Shown here: in pieces, positions 6,399 to 13,980 of the stretch
Position numbering within the stretch: the stretch's first letter is position 1
Layout: every line of letters begins with the position of its first letter
NCBI GenBank assembly: GCA_024511045.1
Contig: JANEMG010000005.1
Coordinates: 1 to 19,439, forward strand
From: Gammaproteobacteria bacterium
GTDB lineage: Bacteria; Pseudomonadota; Gammaproteobacteria; Methylococcales; Methylomonadaceae
Direction: 5' to 3'
Length of the DNA: 19,439 bases
Made by a program: the position numbers and the translations under genes
Notes under the pieces: model-generated
What the model saw: the letters and a program-made list of their open reading frames with translations, nothing else
Database searches by the model: none
Told to the model about the DNA's origin: nothing

Positions 6399-7982
6399 CT
6401 ATAGATCGTGTCCGGAATAAGAGCCATTGACAGATTTATTGCACACAGGGAAATCCGGAACGATATTGTTCATTACGATTTTTTCCAGCGTCGGCCAGTT
6501 CACGACACTCGGATCCCGTGGATAGAAGCGGGCGATCTGGTTATTTTCGGTGAAGCGTACAAAAGTGACGATTTCCCCCCGCCAGCCTTCGATGATGCCA
6601 ATGCCTTCACTGTCCGCGGCTGGCGTCTGCCAAGCTGTTTTTGTCTCGCCTTCCGGCAACTGCTCGAGCATTTGCGCCAGCAGTTTTATCGAAGCAAAGA
6701 TCTCCTGGACCCGCACCCACAACCTGGAGGCGACATCCCCCTGGTTTTCCAGGGCAACCTTGAAATTCAGCCGGTCATAGGGCGGACAGGGGGCATCGCG
6801 CCGGGCATCGACATCCTGCCCGCTGGCGCGGCCCACATAACCCACCGCGGAAAAAGCGGCGGCGGTTTCTTCGGACAACCAGCCGGCGGTGAGCAACCGG
6901 TCTTCCAGGGAGGAGTTGAGATCCAGTGCCGGCAGAATTTCACCCAGTTCCTTTTTCAAGGCCTGCAATTCCTGCTGCAGGGTCTTGCAGGCCTCGTCTG
7001 TCAGCGAACAACTGACACCGCCGGGTACGATGCAATCCATCAACAGACGATGGGCAAAAAACTGCTTGTTATTGCGCAGCCACAACTCCCGCAGCCGGGT
7101 GAACTGCATCTGCGCAAAAGCGAAGCCGACATCGTTGCAGATTGCACCAATGTCTCCCATATGATTGGCGATCCGCTCCCGCTCGGTCAAAATGCCGCGA
7201 ATAAATGCCGCATGGGGAGTTATTGTCATGCCTGCGGCCTGTTCCATTGCCTGGCATGCCGCCCAGGCGTGGGCGACGGTGCTGTCGCCGGAAACACGCC
7301 CGGCCAGGCGCGCCAGCTGCTCCGCAGTTCTGCCTTCGGCGTTTTTTTCGATGCCCTTGTGCACATAACCCAGACGCTCTTCCAGATTCAATACCGTTTC
7401 CCCTACCGCCTGAAAACGGAAATGGCCCGGCTCGATGATACCGGCATGCACCGGTCCGACCGGAATTTCATAGACGCCGGCACCCCTGCCCTTGACAAAC
7501 TGATAGTCCATGTCCGGCGCTGTCACCTTTTCCGGTTCGCCGGCCAGGGGAAAATCCTTACGCAACGGATACTGGTGTTTTTTCCAGGCTTTGTGCCGCA
7601 GCCAGGGACGATTGTCGGGGTGCTCGAGAAAATGAATTCCGAACATGTCCTGGGTATGCCGTTCACTGCGATTCGCTGCCGGATACACGGTTGCCTGGGA
7701 GGGCAGTTCAGCCTTTCCTTCAGGCACCGTCGTACGCAGCAGCAGATAGCCACGCGACCTGGCAAATACCGTATTCAGTTCATATTGTCCGGTACGCTGT
7801 TCCGCCCATCCGGAAACCCAGCGAGCGGACTGCCGCTCGGCCAGTTCGGCAGCGCCCCGCCAGTGCTCTGCTGCTATTTTCCAGAGCGGCATGGCCGACA
7901 CTGCGCTGGTTTCGACCGGTATATTCCGGTTTTTCAGCTGTTCGAGCAACCCCGTCTGCCAATTCGATTCACTATGACTCAT
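6399..7982 (-). CDS. hyfG: HyfG/NuoCD-like large subunit lacking NiFe-site cysteines
   Basis: The 527-residue protein fuses a NuoC-like part (about 1-150, with ERHTQDMFGIHFLEHPDNRP at 107-126 and YPLRKDFP at 138-145) to a NuoD/hydrogenase-large part (VGPVHAGIIEPGHFRF at 175-190, EERLGYVHKGIEKN at 201-214). In NiFe hydrogenases the next motif is RxCGxxC, which ligates nickel. Here it reads RVSGDS, with Ser231 and Ser234 in both cysteine places. The C-terminus has a single Cys514 and no CxxC, and shows no cleavable maturation tail. The protein therefore cannot hold a conventional NiFe centre and matches the Ehr class. The start ATG at 7982 overlaps the hyfF stop by 4 bases; an upstream extension in frame to 8096 is rejected for that reason. 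Confidence 0.9.
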   Translation of the reverse strand: MSHSESNWQTGLLEQLKNRNIPVETSAVSAMPLWKIAAEHWRGAAELAERQSARWVSGWAEQRTGQYELNTVFARSRGYLLLRTTVPEGKAELPSQATVYPAANRSERHTQDMFGIHFLEHPDNRPWLRHKAWKKHQYPLRKDFPLAGEPEKVTAPDMDYQFVKGRGAGVYEIPVGPVHAGIIEPGHFRFQAVGETVLNLEERLGYVHKGIEKNAEGRTAEQLARLAGRVSGDSTVAHAWAACQAMEQAAGMTITPHAAFIRGILTERERIANHMGDIGAICNDVGFAFAQMQFTRLRELWLRNNKQFFAHRLLMDCIVPGGVSCSLTDEACKTLQQELQALKKELGEILPALDLNSSLEDRLLTAGWLSEETAAAFSAVGYVGRASGQDVDARRDAPCPPYDRLNFKVALENQGDVASRLWVRVQEIFASIKLLAQMLEQLPEGETKTAWQTPAADSEGIGIIEGWRGEIVTFVRFTENNQIARFYPRDPSVVNWPTLEKIVMNNIVPDFPVCNKSVNGSYSGHDL

Positions 7983-9442
7983 AACGGTGCACTCCCTGAA
8001 ATCAATACGGTGGCCTGTGTAAACCAGTTGGCCAGAAAACCGGGAACCGCCAATCCCATCCACAGCACAAGTGCCAGATGTATCATCACCGGCCATAGAT
8101 TGGCCTGTACCGGCTGCTGACCTTCCGGCCGCGCACCATAGACCATGGGCTGTACATTTCTGAACAACCCGGCGCAGGCCAGCCCGATGCCCAGCAGCAG
8201 CAAAGGCGTCAGCCAGGGATAACTGTGCATGGTCGCCAGCAGCACCAGGAATTCACTGACAAACACCCCAAAAGGGGGAAATCCGGCTATCGCAAGGGTT
8301 CCGATGAGCAGCCCCCAGCCGACCTTGGGCTGGGTATTGATCAGACCGCGTATCCTGTCGATGCTCTGGGTGCCGGCGATTTGCGCGGCATGACCGACGG
8401 TGACGAAAATCGCCGATTTGGTCAGAGAATGGACGGTCATATGCAGCAGGGCGGCAAAGGTCGCAAAGGGCGTGCCAATGCCAAAAGCGAAGGTCATCAG
8501 ACCCATGTGTTCGATGGACGAATAACTGAACAGCCGCTTGATATCTTTCTGGCGATGCAGAAAAAGCGCCGCCACCAGGAATGACAGCAAACCAAAACCC
8601 ATCATCAGATACCCGGCAATATGGGATTGCGTGGCACCGTCCACCAGCATTTTGTTGCGCACCACCGCATACAGGGCATCGTTCAAAAGCAATCCGGACA
8701 ATACCGCCGACATGGGCGTCGGGCCTTCGGAATGTGCATCCGGCAGCCAGTTGTGCAGGGGCACCAAACCGATTTTTGTGCCATAACCGACCAGCATGAA
8801 AACAAAGGCGATTTCCAGAATCTCCGGATCCAGTTGCGCGGCATTTTCAAACAGGACCGACCACAACAGGGCGGTTTCCGCATCGCCGGACTGTATCGCC
8901 GCATAATACAGCAGGATCGTTCCGAACAATGCCTGGGCAATGCCGACGCCGCAGAGAATGAAGTATTTCCACGCCGCTTCGATGGATTCCGGGGTGCGAT
9001 ACAGACTGACCAGCATGACAGTCGCCAAGGTCGCCCCCTCCATGGCCACCCACATGATACCCATATTGTTGGTGGTCAAAACCAGGTACATGGTCAGCAT
9101 AAAGCCCTGATACATCGAATAGTACAATCTCAGACGCTTGTCGGTGAGTTTGCCCAGGTCCTTTTCATGCGCCATGTAGGAAGCTGAAAAAATGGAAGTG
9201 GTCAAACCCACGAAGGCGGTCAAAACGATCAGATAGACATTGAAGGAATCGACGATAAAGTATTGACTGCCGGAAAGGATGGCACCCGAGTTCAGAACAT
9301 TGATTGCCAGCCAAAGCGACATCACCAATGCCACAGCGTTGAACCAGGTATTGATACGCCCTACTTGGGGCTGATGGCCCGCCAGAGCAAAATAGATGAT
9401 GCCGACAAAGGGCACGAACAACAGCAGATAGGCTGGAATCAT
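7979..9442 (-). CDS. hyfF: HyfF-like antiporter/proton-channel membrane subunit
   Basis: The 487-residue integral membrane protein is of the NuoL/M/N-MrpD antiporter fold (PF00361), with about 14 helices. It shows Glu135 in WVAMEGATLATVML, Lys223 in YGTKIGLVPLHNWLPDAHSEGPTPMSAVLSG, and the Asp235-His237 pair. These charged residues line the proton path in complex I relatives. The later helix reads LSGLLLNDALYAVV, where canonical NuoM/N subunits carry a lysine in place of Asn. E. coli HyfF is about 40 residues longer. It overlaps hyfE upstream and hyfG downstream by 4 bases each (ATGA), implying tight translational coupling. It is probably one of two ion-translocating subunits, with HyfB. Confidence 0.9.
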   Translation of the reverse strand: MIPAYLLLFVPFVGIIYFALAGHQPQVGRINTWFNAVALVMSLWLAINVLNSGAILSGSQYFIVDSFNVYLIVLTAFVGLTTSIFSASYMAHEKDLGKLTDKRLRLYYSMYQGFMLTMYLVLTTNNMGIMWVAMEGATLATVMLVSLYRTPESIEAAWKYFILCGVGIAQALFGTILLYYAAIQSGDAETALLWSVLFENAAQLDPEILEIAFVFMLVGYGTKIGLVPLHNWLPDAHSEGPTPMSAVLSGLLLNDALYAVVRNKMLVDGATQSHIAGYLMMGFGLLSFLVAALFLHRQKDIKRLFSYSSIEHMGLMTFAFGIGTPFATFAALLHMTVHSLTKSAIFVTVGHAAQIAGTQSIDRIRGLINTQPKVGWGLLIGTLAIAGFPPFGVFVSEFLVLLATMHSYPWLTPLLLLGIGLACAGLFRNVQPMVYGARPEGQQPVQANLWPVMIHLALVLWMGLAVPGFLANWFTQATVLISGSAPL

Positions 9443-10116
9443 CGATCCACCTCATTCAAGCGATTGAGCATATCCACATCCAGCGTGTCGATACTCTTGC
9501 TGATATGCATGAAAAAGATGCCGAACAACACCGCAGCAACCAGGACATCAAAGGCAATGCCCAGCTCGACGACCATGGGCATGCCCCTGGTGGAAACAAT
9601 GGCAGCAAAAAACAGGCCGTTTTCTATGGACATAAACCCCACCACATGGGCAATTGCCTGGCGGTGCGAGATCATCAACAGCATCCCCAGCAGCACCACA
9701 GAGAGGCTGACCGCCAGGGCATTCACCATCATTGTCGTGGTGTTGCTGATTACCGGAAGCAGCACGTAGTAGCTGAATATCATCAGGCTGGCGCCGCCCA
9801 GCATCACTGCCGTCTTGTTGTGCAATGCCTCCACGTCCCGGTGCATGTTCATGCGCAATACGTGCCGACGGAGCAGCCAGGGAATAAAAATGACTTTCAG
9901 AGCCAGGGTCAATGCCGCCGAAATATACAAATGCTGATTGTCCAGTGTATAGGCGGCCAGGCCGGTGGCCAGCGTCAGCAGCAGACCCTGCAGGGCAAAC
10001 ACGAAAACCAGGCGCAGCAGACGGCCCTGCCCCAGCATCAGAAAAGAAGTCAATCCGATCAGCGCGGCCAGCGACAGAACCGCCTGGGTATAAAAATCCA
10101 GCTGTAAAATCTCCAT
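9439..10116 (-). CDS. hyfE: HyfE-like (NuoK-related) membrane subunit
   Basis: This small, very hydrophobic subunit of the membrane arm has 225 residues (E. coli HyfE about 216) and roughly seven helices. The second half carries the NuoK-like signature, with buried acids in FMSIENGLFFAAI and MVVELGIAFDVLVAAVLFGIF. The start ATG shares one base with the hyfC stop (TGATG) and the stop overlaps hyfF by 4 bases. In hydrogenase-4-type complexes HyfE connects the NuoH-like subunit to the antiporter modules. I see no missing key residues. Confidence 0.88.
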   Translation of the reverse strand: MEILQLDFYTQAVLSLAALIGLTSFLMLGQGRLLRLVFVFALQGLLLTLATGLAAYTLDNQHLYISAALTLALKVIFIPWLLRRHVLRMNMHRDVEALHNKTAVMLGGASLMIFSYYVLLPVISNTTTMMVNALAVSLSVVLLGMLLMISHRQAIAHVVGFMSIENGLFFAAIVSTRGMPMVVELGIAFDVLVAAVLFGIFFMHISKSIDTLDVDMLNRLNEVDR

Positions 10117-11060
10117 CAGCGTGAAACCTCCAGAATAATATGACTCAACAGCCCCAACAAACCCAGCAGATAGGCAAAACTGAGATATTCCTGTACGCGG
10201 AACAGGCGCATCTTGGCGAACAGGGTTTCCGACAGCGCCAGAAACAGGGCCAGCAGCATCAACTTGGCGACGATTGACAGCAACGCATCGCCCAGCGCAG
10301 ACCAGGTGAACTGCTGGGCAATGCCCCAGGGAAAGAAGATATTGGCAATCAACACGCCATACAACATCAGCTTCACCTCACTGGCCCACTCGATCAACGC
10401 CAGATGCCGTCCACTGTATTCTAGAATCATGGCCTCGTGTATCATAGTCAGCTCCAGATGAGTGGCCGGGTTGTCCACCGGAATGCGACCTGTTTCGGCT
10501 ATCGCGATCAGGATCAGGGCAAACAGCGCAAAGACAAAGGATGGCCTCAGGACAATGCCCTGGTCGAGAACGAAGCCGATGGCGAAAGACAGATTGGTCG
10601 TCGAAGCGGCCATGGTCAGCGTGAAGACCGCCATCAACATGGCCGGTTCCGCCAGCGAGGAAATGGTCATTTCCCGTGAAGAACCCATGCCGCCGAAAGC
10701 TGTACCGATATCCAGACCGGCCAGCGCCTGAAAGAAGCGGGCCAGGGCGAAAAACCCCACCAGCACGATGACATCGGCACTGGCCGAGGTCGGCAGATCC
10801 ACGGCAATCAGGGGCACAGTGCTGGCGGCCAGGATCATTGCCGAAAAAATCACGTAGGGAGTGATGATGAACAACCAGGAAGCCTGCTCGGCGACCACCG
10901 GCTGTTTATGGGTCAATTTCCACAAGTCCCGGTAGGGCTGCAACAGCGACGGCGCCCTGCGGTTCTGCAGACGGCATTTGCACCATTTGATCCACCCGGT
11001 CAGCAACGGGGCCAGGATAACAAACAGTCCGGTTTGTACTATAGCCATTAACCAGTTCAT
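10116..11060 (-). CDS. hyfC: HyfC-like (NuoH family) membrane anchor subunit
   Basis: The NuoH-type subunit links the redox arm to the membrane arm. With the start chosen here it has 314 residues, close to E. coli HyfC (about 315), and about eight helices. The conserved cytoplasmic loops are present: GSSREMTISSLAEPA (126-140) and GRIPVDNPATHLELTMIHEA (191-210) with its glutamates. Start choice: an ATG at 11075 would add five residues but has no ribosome site. ATG at 11060 has GGGTGA about 8 bases upstream and overlaps the hyfB stop as TGATG, the same arrangement as hyfC-hyfE. Confidence 0.9.
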   Translation of the reverse strand: MNWLMAIVQTGLFVILAPLLTGWIKWCKCRLQNRRAPSLLQPYRDLWKLTHKQPVVAEQASWLFIITPYVIFSAMILAASTVPLIAVDLPTSASADVIVLVGFFALARFFQALAGLDIGTAFGGMGSSREMTISSLAEPAMLMAVFTLTMAASTTNLSFAIGFVLDQGIVLRPSFVFALFALILIAIAETGRIPVDNPATHLELTMIHEAMILEYSGRHLALIEWASEVKLMLYGVLIANIFFPWGIAQQFTWSALGDALLSIVAKLMLLALFLALSETLFAKMRLFRVQEYLSFAYLLGLLGLLSHIILEVSR

Positions 11061-13192
11061 CAGCTGATCACCCATAATAGAAAGATTAACGTAGCAAAGG
11101 AATCAGCCAGGTAGACCCGGATATTGCCGGTCTGAATGCGCCCCACCACGCGCGCTGTGCGATTGACGGTACGTTCGATGGGCGGGTAGATCCTGAGCCA
11201 GCTGACATCGTCGACATGCAGCTGGTAATGGATATCGGTGACCTGTTGGTCCATAGCGCCCTGCTTCTCGATATCGATTTTCTCCTCAATATGCCAGACC
11301 TTGGCAAAAATCCTTCTGATCGGCATGCTGAAGGCAGTGCTAGTGTATTGCATGCGCGGCGTCAGGCCACCGAAACCGCAGTCCCAGGGCTCGGCATGGC
11401 GCAACGCCATCGCCGGGTCGCGGCGCAGATACCAGAAACTGACTCCGCCGGCCAGGACGATGGCCAGCAACACGAACGGTGCCGCATAGGACGCCTGATG
11501 CATGGAAACCGGCGCCAGCCATATCCACCCGGCAACGGCATCATTGGAAAGGGTTTTACCCAGCAGCTGCCCGGAGACATTGTTGAGCAGATGAATGACA
11601 AAGCCCGGAAAAATTCCCAAAATGAAACATAACCCAGCCAACAGTCCCATACCTGCCGGCATGCCTTTCCCTTCAACTTCCTGGGCCTTGGCGCAATGCC
11701 TGGAACGCGGCAGGCCCAGAAAAATCGTCCCATAGACCTTGACGAAGCAGGCGGCAGCCAGGGCCGCCGCCAGAGTCAGTGCAGCGGCGGAAACCGGAAT
11801 CAGGCTGCGCAGGACGCCGCTTTCCAAAACATCGGCTTGCAATGCTGCCTGGAAGGTCAGCCATTCCGAGACAAAACCGTTCAACGGCGGCAAAGCGGAA
11901 ATGGCCATACAGCCAATCAGGAACAGCACCGATGTCTTCGGCATGTTGCGAATCAGCCCACCCATATGTTCGATATCGGTTTCATGGGTCTGCTGCAGAA
12001 TACTGCCTGCGCCAAGAAACAGCAGGCTCTTGAACAAGGCATGATTCAGCGTATGGAAAAGGGCGGCAATCAGCGCAACCACACCAATATGCTCATGACC
12101 GTTGCTGATGAATATCAGCGACAATCCAAGACCAATGAATATGATGCCGATATTTTCCACAGAGTGATAAGCGAGCAGACGCTTAAGATTGTGCTGCATC
12201 AGCGCATAGAGCACACCCAGCACCGACGAGACTGCACCGACGACCAATACCACCAGCCCCCACTGCCATTGCACGTCTCCCAGCAGGTCGTAGGTGAAGC
12301 GGATCAAACCATAGACGGCGACTTTCAGCATGACGCCGCTCATCAATGCGGAAATATGCGACGGCGCGACGGGATGTGCTTCCGGCAGCCAGACGTGTAT
12401 CGGCACCAGGCCGGCTTTCATCCCGAAACCCAGCAGCGCCAGCAGAAAAGCAATGGTGGCCCAGGTTGGCGACAGCTGTGCAGCGCGCATGGCGGTAAAG
12501 GTAAAACTGAAATCCTCGCTGTAACCGGCCAGCACTCCGAAACCGAGAATGATCGCAATGGCGCCCACTTCCGCCATGATCAGATACAGAAATGCGGCGC
12601 GGCGATTGGCGGAGTGTTCATGCTGAAAGGCGACCAGAAAATAACTGGTCACCGACATCAGTTCCCAGGCGATCATGAAAAAGAACGCATCATCGGCCAG
12701 CAGCACCAGCAGCATGCCGGCAACGAACAAACCGCTGAACAGTCCCAGCACGGCAAAGGGATGCTGCTGCTCATCGTTGTTTTTGACATAACCGGGGCCA
12801 TACAGGCTGACCGCGATGACGGCGATGCCGATGATGGCAAAAAACAGCCCGGACAAGCCATCGAAGCGGACATGCCAATGCAGCCAGGGTAAACCTATAT
12901 TGATCTGGTCGGTAATGCTGTTCTGGGCCAGCAGAACACTCAATCCCGCCAGCAGGGCAAGCAGACCGGAAATACCCAGCAGCAGAAAAACCAGTTGCTG
13001 CAGCCGCATGGGATAAAGCTGTTCGGTCAGACTGTCGTTCAGATTCTGCCGCCAGGCTTGTGGGACATTGGGATATTTTCCCAGTATATATTGCCACAGC
13101 CTTGACAGCATTTTCCGTTGCCGCATCGACAATGCCAGCAATCCCGACAAAAAACTCAGCATGACGGCGCTGTAAGCCAATGCAAGAATCAT
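11060..13192 (-). CDS. hyfB: HyfB-like (NuoL family) proton-translocating subunit
   Basis: This large antiporter-like membrane subunit has 710 residues (E. coli HyfB about 670) and is the first gene of the operon. It has Glu177 in AWELMSVTSY, Lys259 in GMKAGLVPIHVWLPEAHP, His273 and Lys290 in SGVMLKV. These are the residues that carry protons in NuoL relatives. The C-terminal part has the HyfB hallmark EPWDCGFGGLTPRMQYTSTA followed by a long amphipathic stretch and a final helix. The N-terminus has an extra charged loop (about 22-66) between its first two helices. ATG at 13192 lacks an obvious ribosome site, and a leader hairpin lies 30-60 bases upstream. DabB-like CO2 pumps belong to the same superfamily, but no DabA partner is present. 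Confidence 0.93.
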   Translation of the reverse strand: MILALAYSAVMLSFLSGLLALSMRQRKMLSRLWQYILGKYPNVPQAWRQNLNDSLTEQLYPMRLQQLVFLLLGISGLLALLAGLSVLLAQNSITDQINIGLPWLHWHVRFDGLSGLFFAIIGIAVIAVSLYGPGYVKNNDEQQHPFAVLGLFSGLFVAGMLLVLLADDAFFFMIAWELMSVTSYFLVAFQHEHSANRRAAFLYLIMAEVGAIAIILGFGVLAGYSEDFSFTFTAMRAAQLSPTWATIAFLLALLGFGMKAGLVPIHVWLPEAHPVAPSHISALMSGVMLKVAVYGLIRFTYDLLGDVQWQWGLVVLVVGAVSSVLGVLYALMQHNLKRLLAYHSVENIGIIFIGLGLSLIFISNGHEHIGVVALIAALFHTLNHALFKSLLFLGAGSILQQTHETDIEHMGGLIRNMPKTSVLFLIGCMAISALPPLNGFVSEWLTFQAALQADVLESGVLRSLIPVSAAALTLAAALAAACFVKVYGTIFLGLPRSRHCAKAQEVEGKGMPAGMGLLAGLCFILGIFPGFVIHLLNNVSGQLLGKTLSNDAVAGWIWLAPVSMHQASYAAPFVLLAIVLAGGVSFWYLRRDPAMALRHAEPWDCGFGGLTPRMQYTSTAFSMPIRRIFAKVWHIEEKIDIEKQGAMDQQVTDIHYQLHVDDVSWLRIYPPIERTVNRTARVVGRIQTGNIRVYLADSFATLIFLLWVIS

Positions 13193-13221
13193 GATGTACA
13201 GGGTTTCTGCAAGTTGACAGG

Positions 13222-13252
13222 CGCTCGACAGGCAATGGCAACCGGTCGAGCG
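13222..13252 (-). other. Leader stem-loop upstream of hyfB
   Basis: CGCTCGAC at 13222-13229 pairs perfectly with GTCGAGCG at 13245-13252 around a 15-base loop. It would form in the hyf mRNA 30-60 bases before the hyfB start, which otherwise lacks a clear ribosome site. It may affect stability or translation. Confidence 0.4.
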
Positions 13253-13349
13253 AGCGTTGAAAAATCCGACGGATTGTCTTTGTGTTTCCTATAGGCCATG
13301 GTCATTCTCTTTCTGAATAGATGAAAACGTTGCTTGCCAAGATTTATAG

Positions 13350-13365
13350 GCTAATTTCATGCCAA
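13350..13365 (-). promoter_or_regulatory. Sigma-54-like promoter for the hyf operon
   Basis: Read on the minus strand this is TTGGCAT-N5-TAGC, against the consensus TTGGCAC-N5-TTGC. The invariant GG and GC are present at the exact spacing, with two mismatches elsewhere. Transcription would begin near 13338, leaving a leader of about 145 bases before hyfB. The presence of a GAFTGA-type activator gene at the end of the same run supports it. Confidence 0.55.
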
Positions 13366-13409
13366 GTCGACAGCATCGTATGGTCAGCATACTTCATGCC
13401 ACTAAATCC

Positions 13410-13470
13410 TACGAACCAAGCCAATTTTTCTGGCATACTGGTTCAAATACACCAACCGGATTGGTTCGTA
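13410..13470. promoter_or_regulatory. Inverted-repeat operator / candidate upstream activator site
   Basis: TACGAACCAA (13410-13419) and TTGGTTCGTA (13461-13470) are perfect inverted copies. A further TGGTTC half-site lies at 13439-13444, 23 bases (about two helical turns) from the one at 13462. A local palindrome ACCAA-CCGGA-TTGGT spans 13451-13465. The cluster lies 45-105 bases upstream of the hyf-side -24 element, where NtrC-type activators commonly bind. Which protein binds is an inference. Confidence 0.45.
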
Positions 13471-13534
13471 ACAACCATTTTTCATTCCTCATTACGTCTG
13501 ACTCTCAGTCATACAGATAGCGTAAAATCCATAA

Positions 13535-13617
13535 CATTCCGACGCCAGGAGGAATCTTTAAAGCCATGAGCGATGCAGGGACGTTGAAGATTTCTCCCGT
13601 TGGTCGAAATGACAGAC
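13535..13617 (+). repeat. Dispersed palindromic repeat, copy 2
   Basis: Bases 13535-13558 (core CCGACGCCAGGAGG) match the reverse complement of 1578-1601 at 22 of 24 positions. The far end, with the blocks GATTTCTCC (13589-13597) and GTCGAAATGA (13603-13612), matches the far end of that copy. The middle has diverged. Repeats ending in 'AGATTTCTCC...GTCGAAATGAC' are widespread non-coding palindromes in several bacterial phyla. Confidence 0.6.
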
Positions 13618-13723
13618 AAACCGTGAAGACTTGGCTTCTATCGAACTCGGCAATCAATTTGAAAATGACTGAAGCTTGGGAGGTAATCAGATTTTTAATG
13701 GTATTTCATCGTCACTGCTCACC

Positions 13724-13846
13724 CCTACCGGAAGAAGCCCCTGTAGGTAGTCTGTGGAGGAAGTGTCTTTGGCGGGGATGCCAAAGCCAAGCCTGCAGGG
13801 ACGTATTCACGGCGTCTTCCGGAACAGACCACCCATAGGGGGTCGA
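13724..13846 (+). repeat. Dispersed intergenic repeat with interleaved inverted arms
   Basis: Arm A CCGGAAGA (13728-13735) is inverted at 13815-13822. Arm B CCCCTGTAGGTAGTCTGT (13738-13755) is inverted at 13824-13841 with 15 of 18 matches. The order A-B-A'-B' is crossed, not nested. In the centre is a perfect hairpin CTTTGGC-GGGGAT-GCCAAAG (13767-13786). One frame translates to AGMPKPSLQGRIHGVFR, a string I recognise from spurious proteins predicted over such repeats, particularly in methanotroph genomes (from memory). Confidence 0.6.
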
Positions 13847-13920
13847 GTAGTAACATTTCATCTTTCCTTATAGATAACAGACCTCTTGTACCTTTCAATA
13901 AAAAACATCAGGCTGCCTGC

Positions 13921-13937
13921 TTGGCACATTTCTTGTT
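13921..13937 (+). promoter_or_regulatory. Sigma-54-like promoter for the SulP gene
   Basis: TTGGCAC-ATTTC-TTGTT matches the consensus TTGGCAC-N5-TTGCW except that the -12 GC is GT. Transcription would start near 13947, about 34 bases before the SulP start, with GGAG at 13969-13972 as ribosome site. A perfect CAGGC-T-GCCTG palindrome (13909-13919) abuts its upstream side. Confidence 0.6.
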
Positions 13938-13980
13938 AACTTAATTACTTTTATACTATTCCTGATATGGAGTTACTCAG

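Larger units (their letters stand above)
13193..13980. other. Divergent regulatory region between hyfB and the SulP gene
   Basis: This 788-base region has no gene I accept. In order it holds the hyf leader hairpin (13222-13252), a minus-strand sigma-54-like promoter (13350-13365), an operator-like inverted repeat (13410-13470), two dispersed repeats (13535-13617 and 13724-13846), and a plus-strand sigma-54-like promoter (13921-13937). A 90-codon frame at 13566-13838 is made largely of the two repeats and is not a gene. Confidence 0.7.

Noticed and set aside
6408..8120. A 570-codon open frame on the plus strand opposite hyfG
   Set aside because: It is the mirror of a well-supported gene in GC-rich DNA. 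Its translation has no domain and is unusually rich in His, Gln, Arg and Pro. The minus strand carries clear family motifs.
11696..12892. A 398-codon plus-strand frame opposite hyfB
   Set aside because: It is antisense to a strongly supported NuoL-family gene, with Gln/His/Arg-rich composition typical of a shadow frame.
5883..13192. An active NiFe hydrogenase-4 or formate hydrogenlyase operon
   Set aside because: The large subunit lacks both CxxC nickel motifs and a maturation tail, and no ferredoxin subunit, maturation protease or formate dehydrogenase gene is present.
5883..13192. A respiratory complex I (nuo) operon
   Set aside because: The set lacks NuoE/F/G/I/A/J. The membrane subunits carry HyfB/HyfE/HyfF-specific features, and the gene order is that of hydrogenase-4-type complexes.
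13431..13446. A second sigma-54-like element, CTGGCATACTGGTTCA, on the plus strand
   Set aside because: The -24 half fits, but the -12 half lacks the required GC (TTCA). The bases are better explained as part of the TGGTTC half-site cluster.
13566..13838. A 90-codon plus-strand frame with AGGAGG upstream
   Set aside because: Its first part lies in dispersed repeat copy 2 and its last third in the crossed-arm repeat. The Shine-Dalgarno-like AGGAGG is itself part of the repeat core and is 13 bases from the ATG. It has no recognisable domain.
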